Shown here piece by piece: positions 31,735 through 43,035 of a stretch of 64,000 bases of DNA (the stretch's first letter is position 1; every line of letters starts with the position of its first letter). The notes below the pieces were generated by a model that made no database searches, was not told the DNA's origin, and saw only the letters and a list, made by a program, of their open reading frames with translations. A program made the position numbers and the translations under genes. This DNA comes from Typha latifolia (Eukaryota; Streptophyta; Magnoliopsida; Poales; Typhaceae): contig CM034108.1 of the NCBI GenBank assembly GCA_019914945.1, positions 8,868,280-8,932,279 of the forward strand, in the 5' to 3' direction.

Positions 31735-33558
31735 TCTAGAAATAGGGTTACTTATTATTATTAGGACTTATTGACTAGCATCTATAAATATATGGATGGC
31801 AGCCAAATTCATTATGTTTTGGTATTTTTTAACGACATTTTGGTGTATAGCAGGACTAAATTGGAGCATTGGAGGCATTTTGAGGATATGCTGAATTTGT
31901 TAAAGCAAAACCAATTGAAGATCAAGAAGTCCAAGTACCTATGGGGAGTAACACAAGTGGAGTATTTAGGCTACATCATTTCAGTGGATGGTGTAGCGGT
32001 AGATTCTTAAAAGGTTCATGCATGACCGCTTGGCCTATTCCTACTACTACAACGAGGATATTTAGGGCTGACTGGATACTATCGCTAGTTCATCTCCTAC
32101 CTTTTCCTTCCTTGACAAGCTGATGTATGCATGTACATCTAACTCAGATGTTTTGAGATTGTTGTAGGAGGTGTTGGATGATCCGGAGTGCCATCCAGAG
32201 TTGGAGAATCGAGGCAATTTGCTGCTCGACCACAGATGCATTCGAGTTGAAGAATTACGGCAGAAATTGTTGGAGCACTTCCACCAAACTCCAGAGACTA
32301 GTCATGAGGGTGTCTTGAGGACTTATAGGAGGATATCTTAGAGTTGCACGTGGCCAGGATTGAGGTGGGATGTGAAGAGTTTTCTCCGTGCTTGCGAAGT
32401 CTGTCTAAGGGCCAAGACAACTACATTGGGAAGATATTTCTTTGGATTTCATAGAGGGTCTTTCGCTGGTATATAGTTATTCTGTTATTTTTGTGGTAGT
32501 TGACAGATTGAGCAAGCACACACACTTTTCGGCATTGTCACATTCGTTTTCAGCCAAGTCGGCGGCTGAAATTTTTGTTAGAGATGTTGCTCGGTTACAT
32601 GGCATGCCATGCACAATTGTCTCGAATCGTGATCATGTATTTATGAGTGACTTTTGAATGGAGTTTTTTAGATTGCAGAGGACTCAATTGAACTTTAGTT
32701 CAGCCTACCATCCACAAACAGATGGCCAAACCAAGGTGGTCAATCGAGGCATTGAACAGTATTTGAGGTGCTTTAGTTGAGAGATGCCGAGACGATGGTT
32801 GGAGTTCTTAAATACAGGTCCGCAAATACAGAGAACACATATTGCGCATTTGAACGCGATCGGGTGATTTCAAATGCCCGCATTCGAACGCCTGCATCGC
32901 GCTCGCACATACAGAGAACGTCTTTTCTGCATTCGAACGCGATTGGGCGCATTCGAGCACGATCGGTGGGAATCTTCTAGAATTAGGTTTACTTATTATT
33001 TTAGGACTTATTGGCTAGCCTCTATATATATGTGGATGGCAGCCAAATTTATTATGCTATTGGAATATTGATTTCTTGCATCTCTATCATCTATCTACCA
33101 TAATCTCCCTCCTCCCTCTTCACCATCCTTCCATCTCTATCGTTGGCAAGGTTTCTCCTAACTTCTAATCTCCCTCGACTGTCGAGCCACCCCGCTTTTT
33201 TAGGATCTCGACCACTTCATTCCCTTCGTCTATATCCCTAAATCATACCTACTATCCACCTTCACCTCCATATCCATCCATAACCCTAACATCCACTCCA
33301 CCCGTCACCACCACCATCACCCACGTTCTTATGTATTTTCGTCCTAGTTTCAGTTCGAATCTGCAAAGGGTATAAATATAAAAGTTGTAGATCAGGAAGT
33401 TATAAATCTAATCCATTTTCTGACAATAGGAGAATATTTGAGGAATATTTTCCCACGATTGCGCGGATTGATTTCTATAATAAATTCAAATATTAAGGAA
33501 TTGTTCCGTAGTCGACCTTTTGGTACAAGAACCTATCAATTGGTATCAGAGCTTATCA
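31735..33558 (+). mobile_element. C3: heavily deleted plus-strand C-family remnant
   Basis: Order: LTR fragment (31735-31817), RT piece with [15 protein letters not shown] (31813-32090; first catalytic Asp changed to Asn), integrase (32095-32815) and a 5'-truncated LTR (about 32816-33558) ending in an LTR-internal PBS and CTTATCA. Integrase keeps MDFIEG and SNRDHVF, but the catalytic Glu of GQTEVVN reads Lys (GQTKVVN), and there are several stops. The LTR/RT join at TATG is a microhomology. No target duplication is seen. Confidence 0.7.
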
Positions 33559-34396
33559 CCATCCCACACACTTAGGAGTTTGTGCCTCCATTCATATTCC
33601 CCCCCCCTCCCCCCCCAAGAAAAATAACCAGTTCTGAACTTCATCTTGCAGCTTTGGCTCTTTAAACCTTTGACTACTTATTTGATGATATTTCTTTTAT
33701 CTAGCCATGCGATCCCAAGATACTACATTCGTGGGAAAGCTCTTTTCCAGAACTATAACATATCCAAATCCCAAAAATACATAACTAACTAACTAAATAA
33801 AATAAATAAATAATAAAAAATGCAAATAAATCCATCGCCACAATGCTGGGCTTGGTCCAACATTGCCTGCAATAGTGCACAAGGAGAAAAAGAAAAAAAA
33901 TAGTAGAGGAAGAAGAGGAAGAAGAGAAGAAGAAGAAGAAGAAGAAGAAGAAGAAGAAGAAGAAGAAGAAGAAGAAGAAGAAGAAGAAGAAGAAGAAGGA
34001 GAAGGAGAAGGAGAAGGGAAGGGAAGGGAGGAGGTGTGAACCCGAGCTGGCAGGGAGGGAACCGGCCGCTACTGGCCAGCCAACGTTTGGCCTCTCATCG
34101 ACGGCTCGGCTTCGGTGAGCCCAAGTCCAAGGGTAAGAAAAAGAGAGAGAAAGAGAAGAAAGAAGAGTTGATGTGGGGGCTATCATAAGCGGTGATGGCG
34201 ATGGTAGGCCAGCGTCGGCAAGTGGCAGGAGAAAAGAGAGAGCTCAAGAGGGAGAAAAGTGAGAGAGAGAGAGACTGAATGAAAGAGAACTCGAGAGAAA
34301 AATAGGAGTGAGGAGAGAAAAGAGGAAACGAGGCTCACCTTGGCCACCGTGGCGACGATGGTAGTGGCTGCAGCAGTAGCGGGTCGACAACGAGAG
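33559..34396. other. Purine-rich non-coding stretch
   Basis: It starts with a C-rich run (33600-33617), then AT-rich sequence, a GAA microsatellite and long GA-rich tracts. Long apparent minus-strand frames here are low-complexity Phe/Ser/Leu translations of GA repeats, not genes. A phrase GGGAAAGCTCTTTTCC near 33734 also occurs in A-family LTRs. Confidence 0.5.
33906..34020 (+). repeat. GAA/GAAGGA microsatellite
   Basis: A near-perfect (GAA)n tract runs from about 33926 to 33998, bordered by imperfect GAAGAG and GAAGGA units. Confidence 0.9.
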
Positions 34397-35224
34397 TAGG
34401 GAGAGAGAGAGAGAGAAAGGGAGTTTGAAATAGAGGGAGGAGAGTGAGAGAGAGATCGAAAGATAGAGAGGGGAGAGAAGAAAAAGAGAGAGAGAGAGGC
34501 GGTGGAGGAGGGGAAAGACAGTGGCTACGGCGGCGCCGGGGCCCACTGTGGTCAGCTGGCCATTGCTAGTTGGCTATGGCAGCGATAGTGGGATGCATGG
34601 CACTCCCCCACGCAAGCTGCCTCATGCAGTTGCATGGGCATGAGGTGAGCCATAGTGTGACCGGCCACGTCACGTCCATAATTTTTTTTAAAGGGTAAGT
34701 TGTTACACAATGACTTGGCATCTTGGAGGAGGAGGACGAGGCGGCAGCTCAAGGAGACGAGCACGGGTGCCGAACTGCCGACTATTGAAGGAGGATGAGT
34801 AGGCAGTGGCTTGGTCTTGGTGAAAGAGGATGAGGCGGCATTGCGGTAGCTCGAGGAGATGAGCATGGGTGCTGACTACCGAAGGAGTAGGAGGCGGGAA
34901 TGTGAGATATTAGATTTGGGGATTAGGGTTTTCCCACATCTTTTATATCGAGCTTATCGAGCCGAGCCTGAGCGAGCTAGCTCCAGCTCAAGCTCGGCTC
35001 GATATTAATTTCGAGCTGGTTTCGACGGCTCGAGCTCGGCTCATCTCTAATCAAGCCTAGCCGAGCCCAAGCCGCTCATTTAAATCGATAGCCCTATGAT
35101 GAACTGATATGATCCAACTACGTGGGTTTGAGTTTGTCAAGTTGAGTCGAGGTAGTTAATTAGATTTTCTTATTGTTTTTAATTTCAAATAAAATATATG
35201 TAAGCACAATAGGGTGAATTGGAT
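34397..35224 (+). repeat. E1: left copy of an 828-bp direct repeat flanking A3
   Basis: This stretch recurs almost unchanged at 40455-41280 (same length within 2 bp; differences scattered, roughly 97% by eye). It contains GA-rich sequence, then GCTCGGCTCGA-type repeats (34960-35070). By comparison with the right copy it is part of an E-family LTR. It ends TGGAT exactly at the A3 LTR. Confidence 0.8.
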
Positions 35225-36159
35225 TGATACGATCACTCCTTTTTGGTAAAGGGTCGATCTCTTCCAATTCTTGATCTAGACTAGATCTGGCACAGAACTT
35301 TGAAATAAGATCCCGAAATATGCCATCGTCAGATTGACGTGAAATTTTGATATATTGTAGGTCCGGAAAAGAGCTTTCCAGCAAATCAAGTTTCAGGCGA
35401 ATCGAAGTTGGGGATCTCGAGATATAGTTCGTTTAGTAGACGAACGTCAGGATGCTCTATTTTGGATCTGTGGATGGAGGCACGAGATCCTAGGTAATGG
35501 TGGATGGTGGACCGGCGTTAATGTGGTGGCACCGGTGAAAAGTGATGGTGGAAGGGTTGTGGTTGATGGAAGGATTAGGGCAAGTGTTGGATAGATTGGA
35601 CGAAGGGGGAGAAGAGGGCCACCCCTAAGGGACTAGGGTGATTAGCCGGACGAGGGAGGTTAGAAGCAGCGTCGCCGGGGATTGAGAGAACGGGAGCGAA
35701 GAAGACGAAGGAGGCAAGGCAAACTCAATTCTCAATAATCAATCATCAATTTGGTTGCCTACCACATCCTTTTATAGGCTAAACAACAACTCAAATTAAC
35801 CCTAAAATCACAATTTTCGTCAACCGCGTTCGAACTCGCCCGACCGCGTTCGAATGCACCGAGTTCGCTCTTCTGGATTTGCGAACGCGATGCAGGCGTT
35901 CGAACGCGCAATTAAATGCGCTTGTCGGTATTTGCGAATGCGATGCAGGCGTTCACAGTGCGTTCGAACGCACAGTAAATTCTCTTCACCACGTTCACAA
36001 CCCCGTTCACAAACCGCGTTCGAACTCACTCCACCCGCGTTCGAACGCGACTTACAGAAAACTTATTTTAATGGAAATTAAACACTAAAACATGAAATAA
36101 AAACACTCCTAAAGTGAATCCATGCTCGAGACGACGTCGGTGAAGTCCGAATCGTATCA
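35225..36159 (-). repeat. A3 3' LTR (935 bp)
   Basis: On the minus strand it runs from TGATACGATTCGG at 36159 to GATCGTATCA at 35225, preceded by the polypurine tract (36160-36175). It has the palindrome cluster (about 35825-36050) and TATAAAAGG near 35769 (reverse complement). It has no primer-binding-site unit inside its end. Confidence 0.88.
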
Positions 36160-36186
36160 ATCCACCACGCTTCCGAAACCTTGTCC

Positions 36187-38323
36187 TCAAGGTTTGAAGT
36201 TTGGGAAGCGATCTTTGAACTCTGGCTTAAGTTCCTCCCTGGTATGATCTTCTGCATTGGTTCCCCACATATCTGAAGATATAGGAAATGCTGGTGCTGA
36301 AAGAGCGGCAAGCTCACTTGTGTCCGGTTGGCGCGAAAGAGCATCGGCGGCTCGATTTTCAATCCCCTTTTTGTAGACTAATTTGTAGTCATACCCAAGG
36401 AGTTTCGTGACCCACCGTTGTTGGGCTGGGGTGCGCACATGTTGCTCCATGAAGTAGGGTAAGCTACGCTGGTCCGTGCGGATAGTAAATCGTTGGCCAA
36501 TCAAGTAGGGTCGCCATTTGGTGACGGCGTGTAGAATCGCTAGCATTTCGCGCTCGTAGGTAGATAGCTGTCGCGACTGACTTGACAATGCTTTGCTCAT
36601 ATATGCCACGGGTCTGCCCTCTTGCATCAAAACTGCTCCAATGCCCTCACCCGAAGCGTCGCACTCCACCACAAAGGGCTTGCCGAAATGTGGTAGTGCT
36701 AGAACCGGAGCTGTAGACATAGCTGTCTTCAAGACTTCGAAGGCCTCCGTTGCTTTGCCCGTCCATTGAAACCCACCTTTTCTGAGTAAGGAGGTCAGCG
36801 GGGCAGCAATTTTGCCATAGTTGGCAACAAATCGCCGATAGTACCCTGTCAATCCAAGGAATCCCCTCAATTCCCTCTGATTAGTAGGAATCGGCCAATC
36901 CACCATATTCTTGATCTTGATTGGGTCGGCTTCCACTCCTTTTATAGAGATTATATGCCCCAAGTACTCCACTCTTGACTGTCCCCAAAGACACTTGCTC
37001 ATCTTAACTTTTAGCTGGTTTTGTCGCAAGATATTTAATACCTCCCGCACGTGCCGCAAGTGCTCACTCCAATTCCTGCTGTATACTAGAATATCATCAA
37101 AGAAGACGAGCACGTACCGACGCAAGAGTGGGCGGAAGAGGTCATTCATCAGCCCTTGGAAGGTGGCCGGTGCATTGGTGAGCCCAAACGGCATGACTCG
37201 GAACTCATAGTGGCCATCGTGAGTTCGGAACGCCGTTTTGTGTACATCTTCAGGGTCGACTCGGATTTGATGGTATCCCGCTCTTAAGTCAAGTTTGCTG
37301 AAGTAGGCCGACCCTGTGAGCTCATCCAGCAACTCCTCGATCACCGGTATTGGATACCGGTCCTTGACATAATTGCATTCAAGGCTCGGTAGTCGACGCA
37401 AAACCGCCAACTCCGGTCTTTCTTCCGAACCAGCAGACCGGCGATGAGTAGGCACTTCTACTCGGTTGAATAATCCCTTGCTCGAGCATTTCCTCCACCA
37501 ATTTACTGATCTCTTCCTTCTGGACATGCGGGTACCGATAGGGTCGGACATTCGCGAGTTCAGCCCACGGAATGATTTGGATGCGATGGTCATGACGACG
37601 GTTCGGCGATAGTCCTCGGGGTTCCTTGAAGAGATCCCGAAACTCCCGTAGCAGCTCTTCCATGTCAGAGGCTACTTCCCTTGGTGGTGGATGTTCTGGT
37701 TCAACAATAGCCATTTGCAATAGTAGAGCTCGGTCCCCTGCACAAGGAAAACCCACAAGTGGTTGCAATGTCGGCCCTTGTCGCGGTTGATTTCCATCCA
37801 GCAGCACCCTTCTTCCATTCCTCCGAAATGTCAGTGTGAGGTTTAAGAAATCAAATGTTACGGGCCCCAAGCTTTGAAGGCATTGAGTCCCCAAAACAAT
37901 ATCGGCACCTTGCATCGCCAACGGATAAAGGTCCAATGTGAAAGTTTGGCATTGCACCTTCAATTCCACACCTCCACAAATAAAATCTGCTCGCAATGTG
38001 GTGCCATCTCCGATCGTCACATCGAACCCTTCCATGGGTTCCGACTCGAGCCCAATCTTCCTAAGGAGCCTCTTGTCAATGAAGTTGTGGGTGGACCCGG
38101 TGTCAATCAAGATTCTCACTGTGGTTTTCTTGACTACCCCGTTTACCCGTAAGGTTTTTGGCGCAGCTATCCCCGAATAGGCGTGGAGGGAGATTTCGGC
38201 TATCATGTCCTCCACGGGTTGCTCCTCAGTTTCTTCTCCTTGATGTCCAGCCACATCTGCACCTTCAGCTGCAAACTCGTCCTCCGCTTCCTCCAATCCA
38301 TCGATTAGCATCACCGATCCCAT
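36187..38323 (-). pseudogene. A3 protease, reverse transcriptase and RNase H
   Basis: The minus-strand frame from 38323 gives protease (LIDTGSTHNFID, GADIVLGTQCL) and the RT N-terminus (RPYRYPHVQKEEISK). After a small frameshift near 37380-37430 the frame is open from about 37380 to 36187 with RT ([28 protein letters not shown], catalytic [13 protein letters not shown]) and RNase H (ECDASGEGIGAVLM, TYEREMLAI, RTDQRSLPYF, ADALSRQ). All RT and RNase H acidic residues are present. It then joins EELKPEFKDRFPNFKP, the extreme C-terminus; integrase and chromodomain are gone. Confidence 0.88.
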
Positions 38324-39435
38324 CGGTTTAGCGCAGCGATGCCCGGGTACAAACTTCTCATCACAACGGAAGCATAGGCCCTTGGCTCTTCTTTCTTCTA
38401 CTTGAGCTGGTGTAGTGCTCGTCCCGGACCTCTAGGTGCATACTTCACATCTTGGGATGGCTTCAAGGGTGCTCGAGGAGGTACCACTGTAGCAGCAACC
38501 CTTGGTACTCCGATAGTATTTCCCGCCGCTATGTTTGGTTGAGCTTGATTGCGACTTCCTTGGCTCATCCAACTCTGTTTCAAGTGTATCTTCATGGCCC
38601 TATGTTTGTCTTCCATAAGCACCGCATCTTCGAAGGCCTCCTTTAAGGTTCTAGGCCTTAAAGCCCTCACATCGGCTTGTATGTCACCCCGCAGCCCGGA
38701 GATGAAGGTGCTGCGAAGTTGCTGATCCGTCCATGGTGGATGACATCGGCTACTAATCCTCTCAAATTCTTCTTGGTATGACCCAACCATGGTCTTTTGC
38801 ACCGTCTTTGAGAGGAGAGCATCAAAGTCTTCATATCCCGATGCTCCAAATCGACCCTATGTTTGTCCACGGATGCCATTGTCTCATTCCTGATCATGTC
38901 CTTGTCTAACCGGGGGAGGATGCACCATGAAGGGTTGATGATCCCTCCTTCGGTTTTGATTAACTTGCCGTGGTTCCGGATCGTATTGACCCGCCCACGG
39001 ATCTTGATCTCCAAGGCGGTCTCCATAGTAGTTCACCCGTCGGATGGGTTCACCTGCAACTGGACCTGGTGTAACCATCCTTGCTTGCCTCTGCCTATAG
39101 GGTGGTGGTAGCAGCGGCTCTTGTGGTTGCAAAGGCTGAACCGGTGGCGGTGGGTTCAAGGGGGTGGACTCGCGTCGTGGGGTCGATGGTGTTTTCCCGT
39201 TCGACATTGCTTCTCTTGTCGCCCGTAGTTCCCGCATCATCTCCATCATCATTTGGTTGTTGATGGCCATTTGCTCTGAAAGAGACCCCAACACGGCTTG
39301 AACGCTAGGTTCTTCCGTATTCTGATTAGATCGGGCAGTTCCACGGGTGGAAGTCCCTACAATTGTTTCTCCCTCCTCTCTTGGGAGAATCTCTTCTTCA
39401 TCATCTCGCCGTGCAGCCATGGATCTAGTTGTCAT
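38324..39435 (-). pseudogene. A3 gag with capsid deletion
   Basis: Gag starts at 39435 (MTTRSMAARRDDEEEILP) and is open to 38884 through a Pro/Gln-rich region (PPPVQPLQPQEPLLPPP). Near 38865 about 240 bp of the conserved capsid block are missing; sequence resumes at FGASGYEDFDALL in another frame. RTLKEAFEDAVLMEDKHR and the zinc knuckle CFRCDEKFVPGHRC (38333-38374) follow. Confidence 0.82.
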
Positions 39436-39464
39436 CATTGGAAACGCTTGTCTGAGGAACGGTG

Positions 39465-39518
39465 GCTCTGATATCAGCTTGATACGATCACACCTCTGGC
39501 TATGGAGCTCTAATACCA
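39465..39518 (-). promoter_or_regulatory. A3 tandem primer-binding sites in the leader
   Basis: On the minus strand TGGTATTAGAGC (39518-39507) lies next to the 5' LTR and TGATATCAGAGC (39476-39465) exactly 42 bp further, with an LTR-end-like GATCGTATCA between them. Because the 3' LTR lacks the unit, the extra copy here is in the leader. In A1 it has moved into the LTR. Confidence 0.8.
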
Positions 39519-39521
39519 GCT

Positions 39522-40453
39522 TGATATGATCACGCCTTTTTGGTAAAGGGTCGATCTCTTCCAATTCTTGATTTGGACTAGATCTGCCACGGAGCTTTGA
39601 AATAAGATCCCAAACTATTCCGCCGTTGGATCGATGTGAAATTTTCATATGTTGTAGCCCTCGAAAAGAGATTTCCACCAAATCAAGTTTCAGGCGAATC
39701 GGATGTGGGGATCTCGAGATATCGTCCAATTTGTCGATAAAGGTCAGATGGTCTGTTTTGGATCCGTGGATGGAGGCACGAGATCCTAGGTAATGATGGT
39801 TGGTGGAGGACTGGCGTTAATGTGGTGGCACTGGTGAAAAGTGATGGTGGAAGGGTTGTCGTTGATGGAAGGATTAGGGCAAGTGTTGGATAGATTGGAC
39901 GAAGGGGGAGAAGAGGGCCACCCCTAAGGGACTAGGGTGATTAGCCGGACGAGGGAGGTTAGAAGCGGCGTCGCCGGGGATTGAGAGAAAGGGAGCGAAG
40001 AAGACGAAGGAGGCAAGGCAAACTTAATTCGCAATAATCAATCATCAATTTGGTTGCCTACCACATCCTTTTATAGGCTAACCAACAACTCAAATTAACC
40101 CTAAAAACACAATTTTCGTCGACCGCGTTCGAACTCACCGAGTTCGCTCTTCTGGATTTGCGAACGCGATGCAGGCGTTCGAACGTGCAATCAAACGCGC
40201 CTGTCGGTATTTGCGAACGCAATGCAGGCGTTCACAGTGCGTTCGAACGCACCGCGTTCGAACGCACAGTACATTCTCTTCACCACGTTCACAACCCCGT
40301 TCACAAACCGCGTTCGAACTCACTCCACCCGCGTTCGAACGCGACTTACAGAAAACTTATTTTAATGGAAATTAAACACTAAAACATGAAATAAAAACAC
40401 TCCTAAAGTGAATCCATGCTCGAGACGACGTCGGTGAAGTCCGAATCGTATCA
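39522..40453 (-). repeat. A3 5' LTR (932 bp)
   Basis: On the minus strand it runs from TGATACGATTCGG at 40453 to GATCATATCA at 39522. Its length matches the 3' LTR only if the downstream 42-bp PBS unit is excluded. Palindrome copies lie at about 40123-40345. Confidence 0.85.
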
Positions 40454-40454
40454 A

Positions 40455-41314
40455 TAGGGAGAGAGAGAGAGAGAAAGGGAGTTTGAAATAGAGGGAGGAG
40501 AGTGAGTGAGAGATTGAAAGATAGAGAGGGGAGAGAAGAAAAAGAGAGAGAGAGGCGGTGGAGGAGGGGAAAGACAGTGGCTACGGCGGCGCTGGGGCCC
40601 ACTGTGGTCAGCTAGCCATTGCTAGTTGGCTATGGCAGCGATAGTGGGATGCATGGCACTCCCCCACGCAAGCTGCCTACTGTAGTTGCATGGGCATGAG
40701 GTTAGCCATCGTGTGGCCGGCCACGTCGTGTCCATAATTTTTTTTAAAGGGTAAGTTGTTACACAATGGCTTGGCATCTTGGAGGAGGAGGACGAGGCGG
40801 CAGCTCAAGGAGACGAGCACAGGTGTCGAACTGCCGACTATCGAAGGAGGATGAGTAGGCAGTGGCTTGGTCTTGGTGAAAGAGGACGAGGCGGCATTGC
40901 GGTAGCTCGAGGAGATGAGCTTGGGTGCTGACTACCGAAGGAGTAGGAGGCGGGGATGTGAGATATTAGATTTGGGGATTAGGGTTTTCCCACATCTTTT
41001 ATATCGAGCTTATCGAGCCGAGCCTGAGCGAGCTAGCTCCAACTCAAGCTCGGCTCGATATTAATTTTGAGTTGGTTTCGACGGCTCGAGCTTGGCTCAT
41101 CTCTAATCAAGCCTAGCCGAGCCCAAGCCGCTCATTTAAATCGATAGCCCTATGATGAACTGATATGATCCAACTACGTGGGTTTGAGTTTGTCAAGTTG
41201 AGTCGAGGTAGTTAATTAGATTTGCTTATTGTTTTTAATTTCAAATAAAATAGATGTAAGCACAATAGGGTGAATTGGATATTCTTGGATCGTGACTCGG
41301 ATGAGATTGTATCA
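40455..41314 (+). repeat. E2: end of an E-family LTR (right copy of the direct repeat)
   Basis: It matches E1 to 41280 and then continues to TATCA at 41314, directly followed by a PBS-like sequence. This identifies the unit as the 3' part of an LTR of a family not otherwise complete in the window (E), in plus orientation. Confidence 0.65.
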
Positions 41315-42803
41315 TTGGTATCAAAGTCAATCGAACCTTGGACACCATTAGTGGTTACCACAAGGTCCATGGCCCGGAGAAAGACAACTGAGGAGCATCA
41401 CCTCACTAGAATGAATCAAAGCATAGAAACCTGATTTGAAGAACTGACAACACCTCGACTAGCCGTAGCCACGCCGAGGCGCCATCCCAACATTGGAAAA
41501 TGCTATTAACTAGTTGCTGATGTTAGCCCAATGGTATGCCGAAGTGCTGGAGTTGATTATATCCTGATTAGCCAACCCAGTCTACGCCCTCCACCATTGG
41601 CCCCAACTGCTCCTGCTTTACCACTGACAGCGCCAGCATCTCCTCACCAAAATCTAGATCCCCTTCTGATACGATCTTCTCTTTGGGGCTAAGGCTCTGA
41701 TACCAGCTTGATACGATCTGGCACAGAACTTTGAAATTAGATCCCAAAATATGCTGTCATCGGATCGACGTGAGATTTTGATATGTTTTAGCCTCGTAAA
41801 AGAGCTTTCCAACAAATTAGTTACAGGCGAATCGGAGTTGGGGATCTCGAGATATCGTTCGTTTAGTGGCCGAACATCAGGATGCTCTGTTTTGGATTCG
41901 TGGATGGAGGCACGAGATCCTAGGTAGTGGTGGATGGTGGTGGACCGGCGTTAATGTGGTGGCACCGGTGAAAAGTGATGGTGGAACGGTTGTGGTTGAT
42001 GGAAGGATTAGGGCATGTGTGGGATAGATTGGACGAAGGGGGAGAAGAGGGCCACCCCTAAGGGACTAGGGTGATTAGCCGGACGAGGGAGGTTAGAAGC
42101 GGCGTCGCCGGGGATTGAGAGAACGGGAGCGAAGAAGACGAAGGAGGCAAGGCAAAACTCAATCTCAATAATCAATAATAATTTTGGTTGCCCTACACAT
42201 CCTTTTATAGGCTAACCAACAACTCACATTAACCCTAAAACACAATTTTTGCCGACCGCGTTCGAACTCGCCCGACCGCGTTCGAACGCACCGAATTAGC
42301 TCTTCTGGATTTGCGAACGCGATGCAGGCGTTCGAACGCGTGATCGAACGCGCCTGTCGGTATTTGCGAACGCGATGCGGCGTTCACGGTGCGTTCGAAC
42401 GCACAAGACATTCTTTCTCCACGTTCACAACCCCGTTCACAAACCGCGTTCGAACTCACTCCACCCGCGTTCGAACGCGACTTACAGAAAACTTATTTTA
42501 ATGGAAATTAAACACTAAAACATGAAATAAAAACACTCCTAAAGTGAATCCATGCTCGAGACGACGTCGGTGAAGTCCGAATCGTATCACCTTCTGCCTC
42601 ACCTAGGCATGGCTAGAGCGATACCCATGGGACACCTAGGATTGGCCACAAATGGACACAAGAACTGGGTCAACTTTGACAAGTTCGAGGACGAGGAAGA
42701 TTGGCCGGAGGAGTTGGACCTAGAACCAAGGCTGACATGGAAAGGAAGAGGAACCACCTTCAGATAGGGTCACATCCACTAGGTCAGACTTGGACGTGGG
42801 TTT
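41315..42803 (+). mobile_element. E-family internal remnant, interrupted by A6
   Basis: TGGTATCAAAGTC (41316-41328) is a diverged primer-binding site two bases after TATCA. Sequence to 41666 and from 42590 to 42803 is short and has no long frame; fragments read TRSMARRKTTEEH-like gag start and, after A6, WVNFDKFEDEEDWPEELDLE. No RT or integrase is visible, so it is either a small non-autonomous element or a deletion derivative. Confidence 0.5.
41667..42589 (-). mobile_element. A6: solo A-family LTR, minus orientation
   Basis: One LTR of 923 bp is flanked by CCTTC (41662-41666, 42590-42594). On the minus strand it ends with a PBS copy inside the LTR (41705-41694), so it carries the longer-type end as A1 does. 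The palindrome cluster is at about 42255-42475 and a TATAAAAGG box near 42205. Confidence 0.92.
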
Positions 42804-43035
42804 TGATATGAACTGATTTTATTCCCCCCTTAGTTAGATGCTTATTTGCTTATTGCTTATATAATTTAGGAGTTTAATTTTCAAGAAATAGGTGTCCTTT
42901 GGATAAGGCGTTCAAAAACCACCAGTCCGACGTTTGAATGCCCAAGCCTGACAGCTAGTCAAGACTTAAGGCATTCGAACGCCACCAACTTGACATTCGA
43001 TATGGTTTGGGCCTAATCAAATAGCATCTTGAAAT
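42804..43035 (+). repeat. Probable E-family 3' LTR start with diverged TTCGAACG motifs
   Basis: TGATATGAACTG begins here after the E internal remnant. Four diverged motif copies occur (GGCGTTC near 42907, GACGTTTGAATGCC near 42932, GGCATTCGAACGCC near 42970, GACATTCGA near 42993). No LTR end is seen, so the fragment is truncated. Assignment to E rests on position and the TGATA start only. Confidence 0.4.

Larger units (their letters stand above)
35225..40453 (-). mobile_element. A3: minus-strand A-family gypsy element, integrase deleted
   Basis: The 3' LTR is 35225-36159 and the 5' LTR 39522-40453. The internal region runs gag (deleted in the capsid part), protease, RT and RNase H, then jumps to the last codons of the chromodomain. 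Flanks are TGGAT on the left and ATAGG on the right, so there is no target duplication. The element lies between direct repeats E1 and E2. It complements A1 in gene content: A3 keeps RT/RNase H and lacks integrase. Confidence 0.88.

Noticed and set aside
33785..34546. Minus-strand frames rich in Phe, Ser and Leu
   Set aside because: They are reverse translations of GAA and GA microsatellite sequence with no domain structure.
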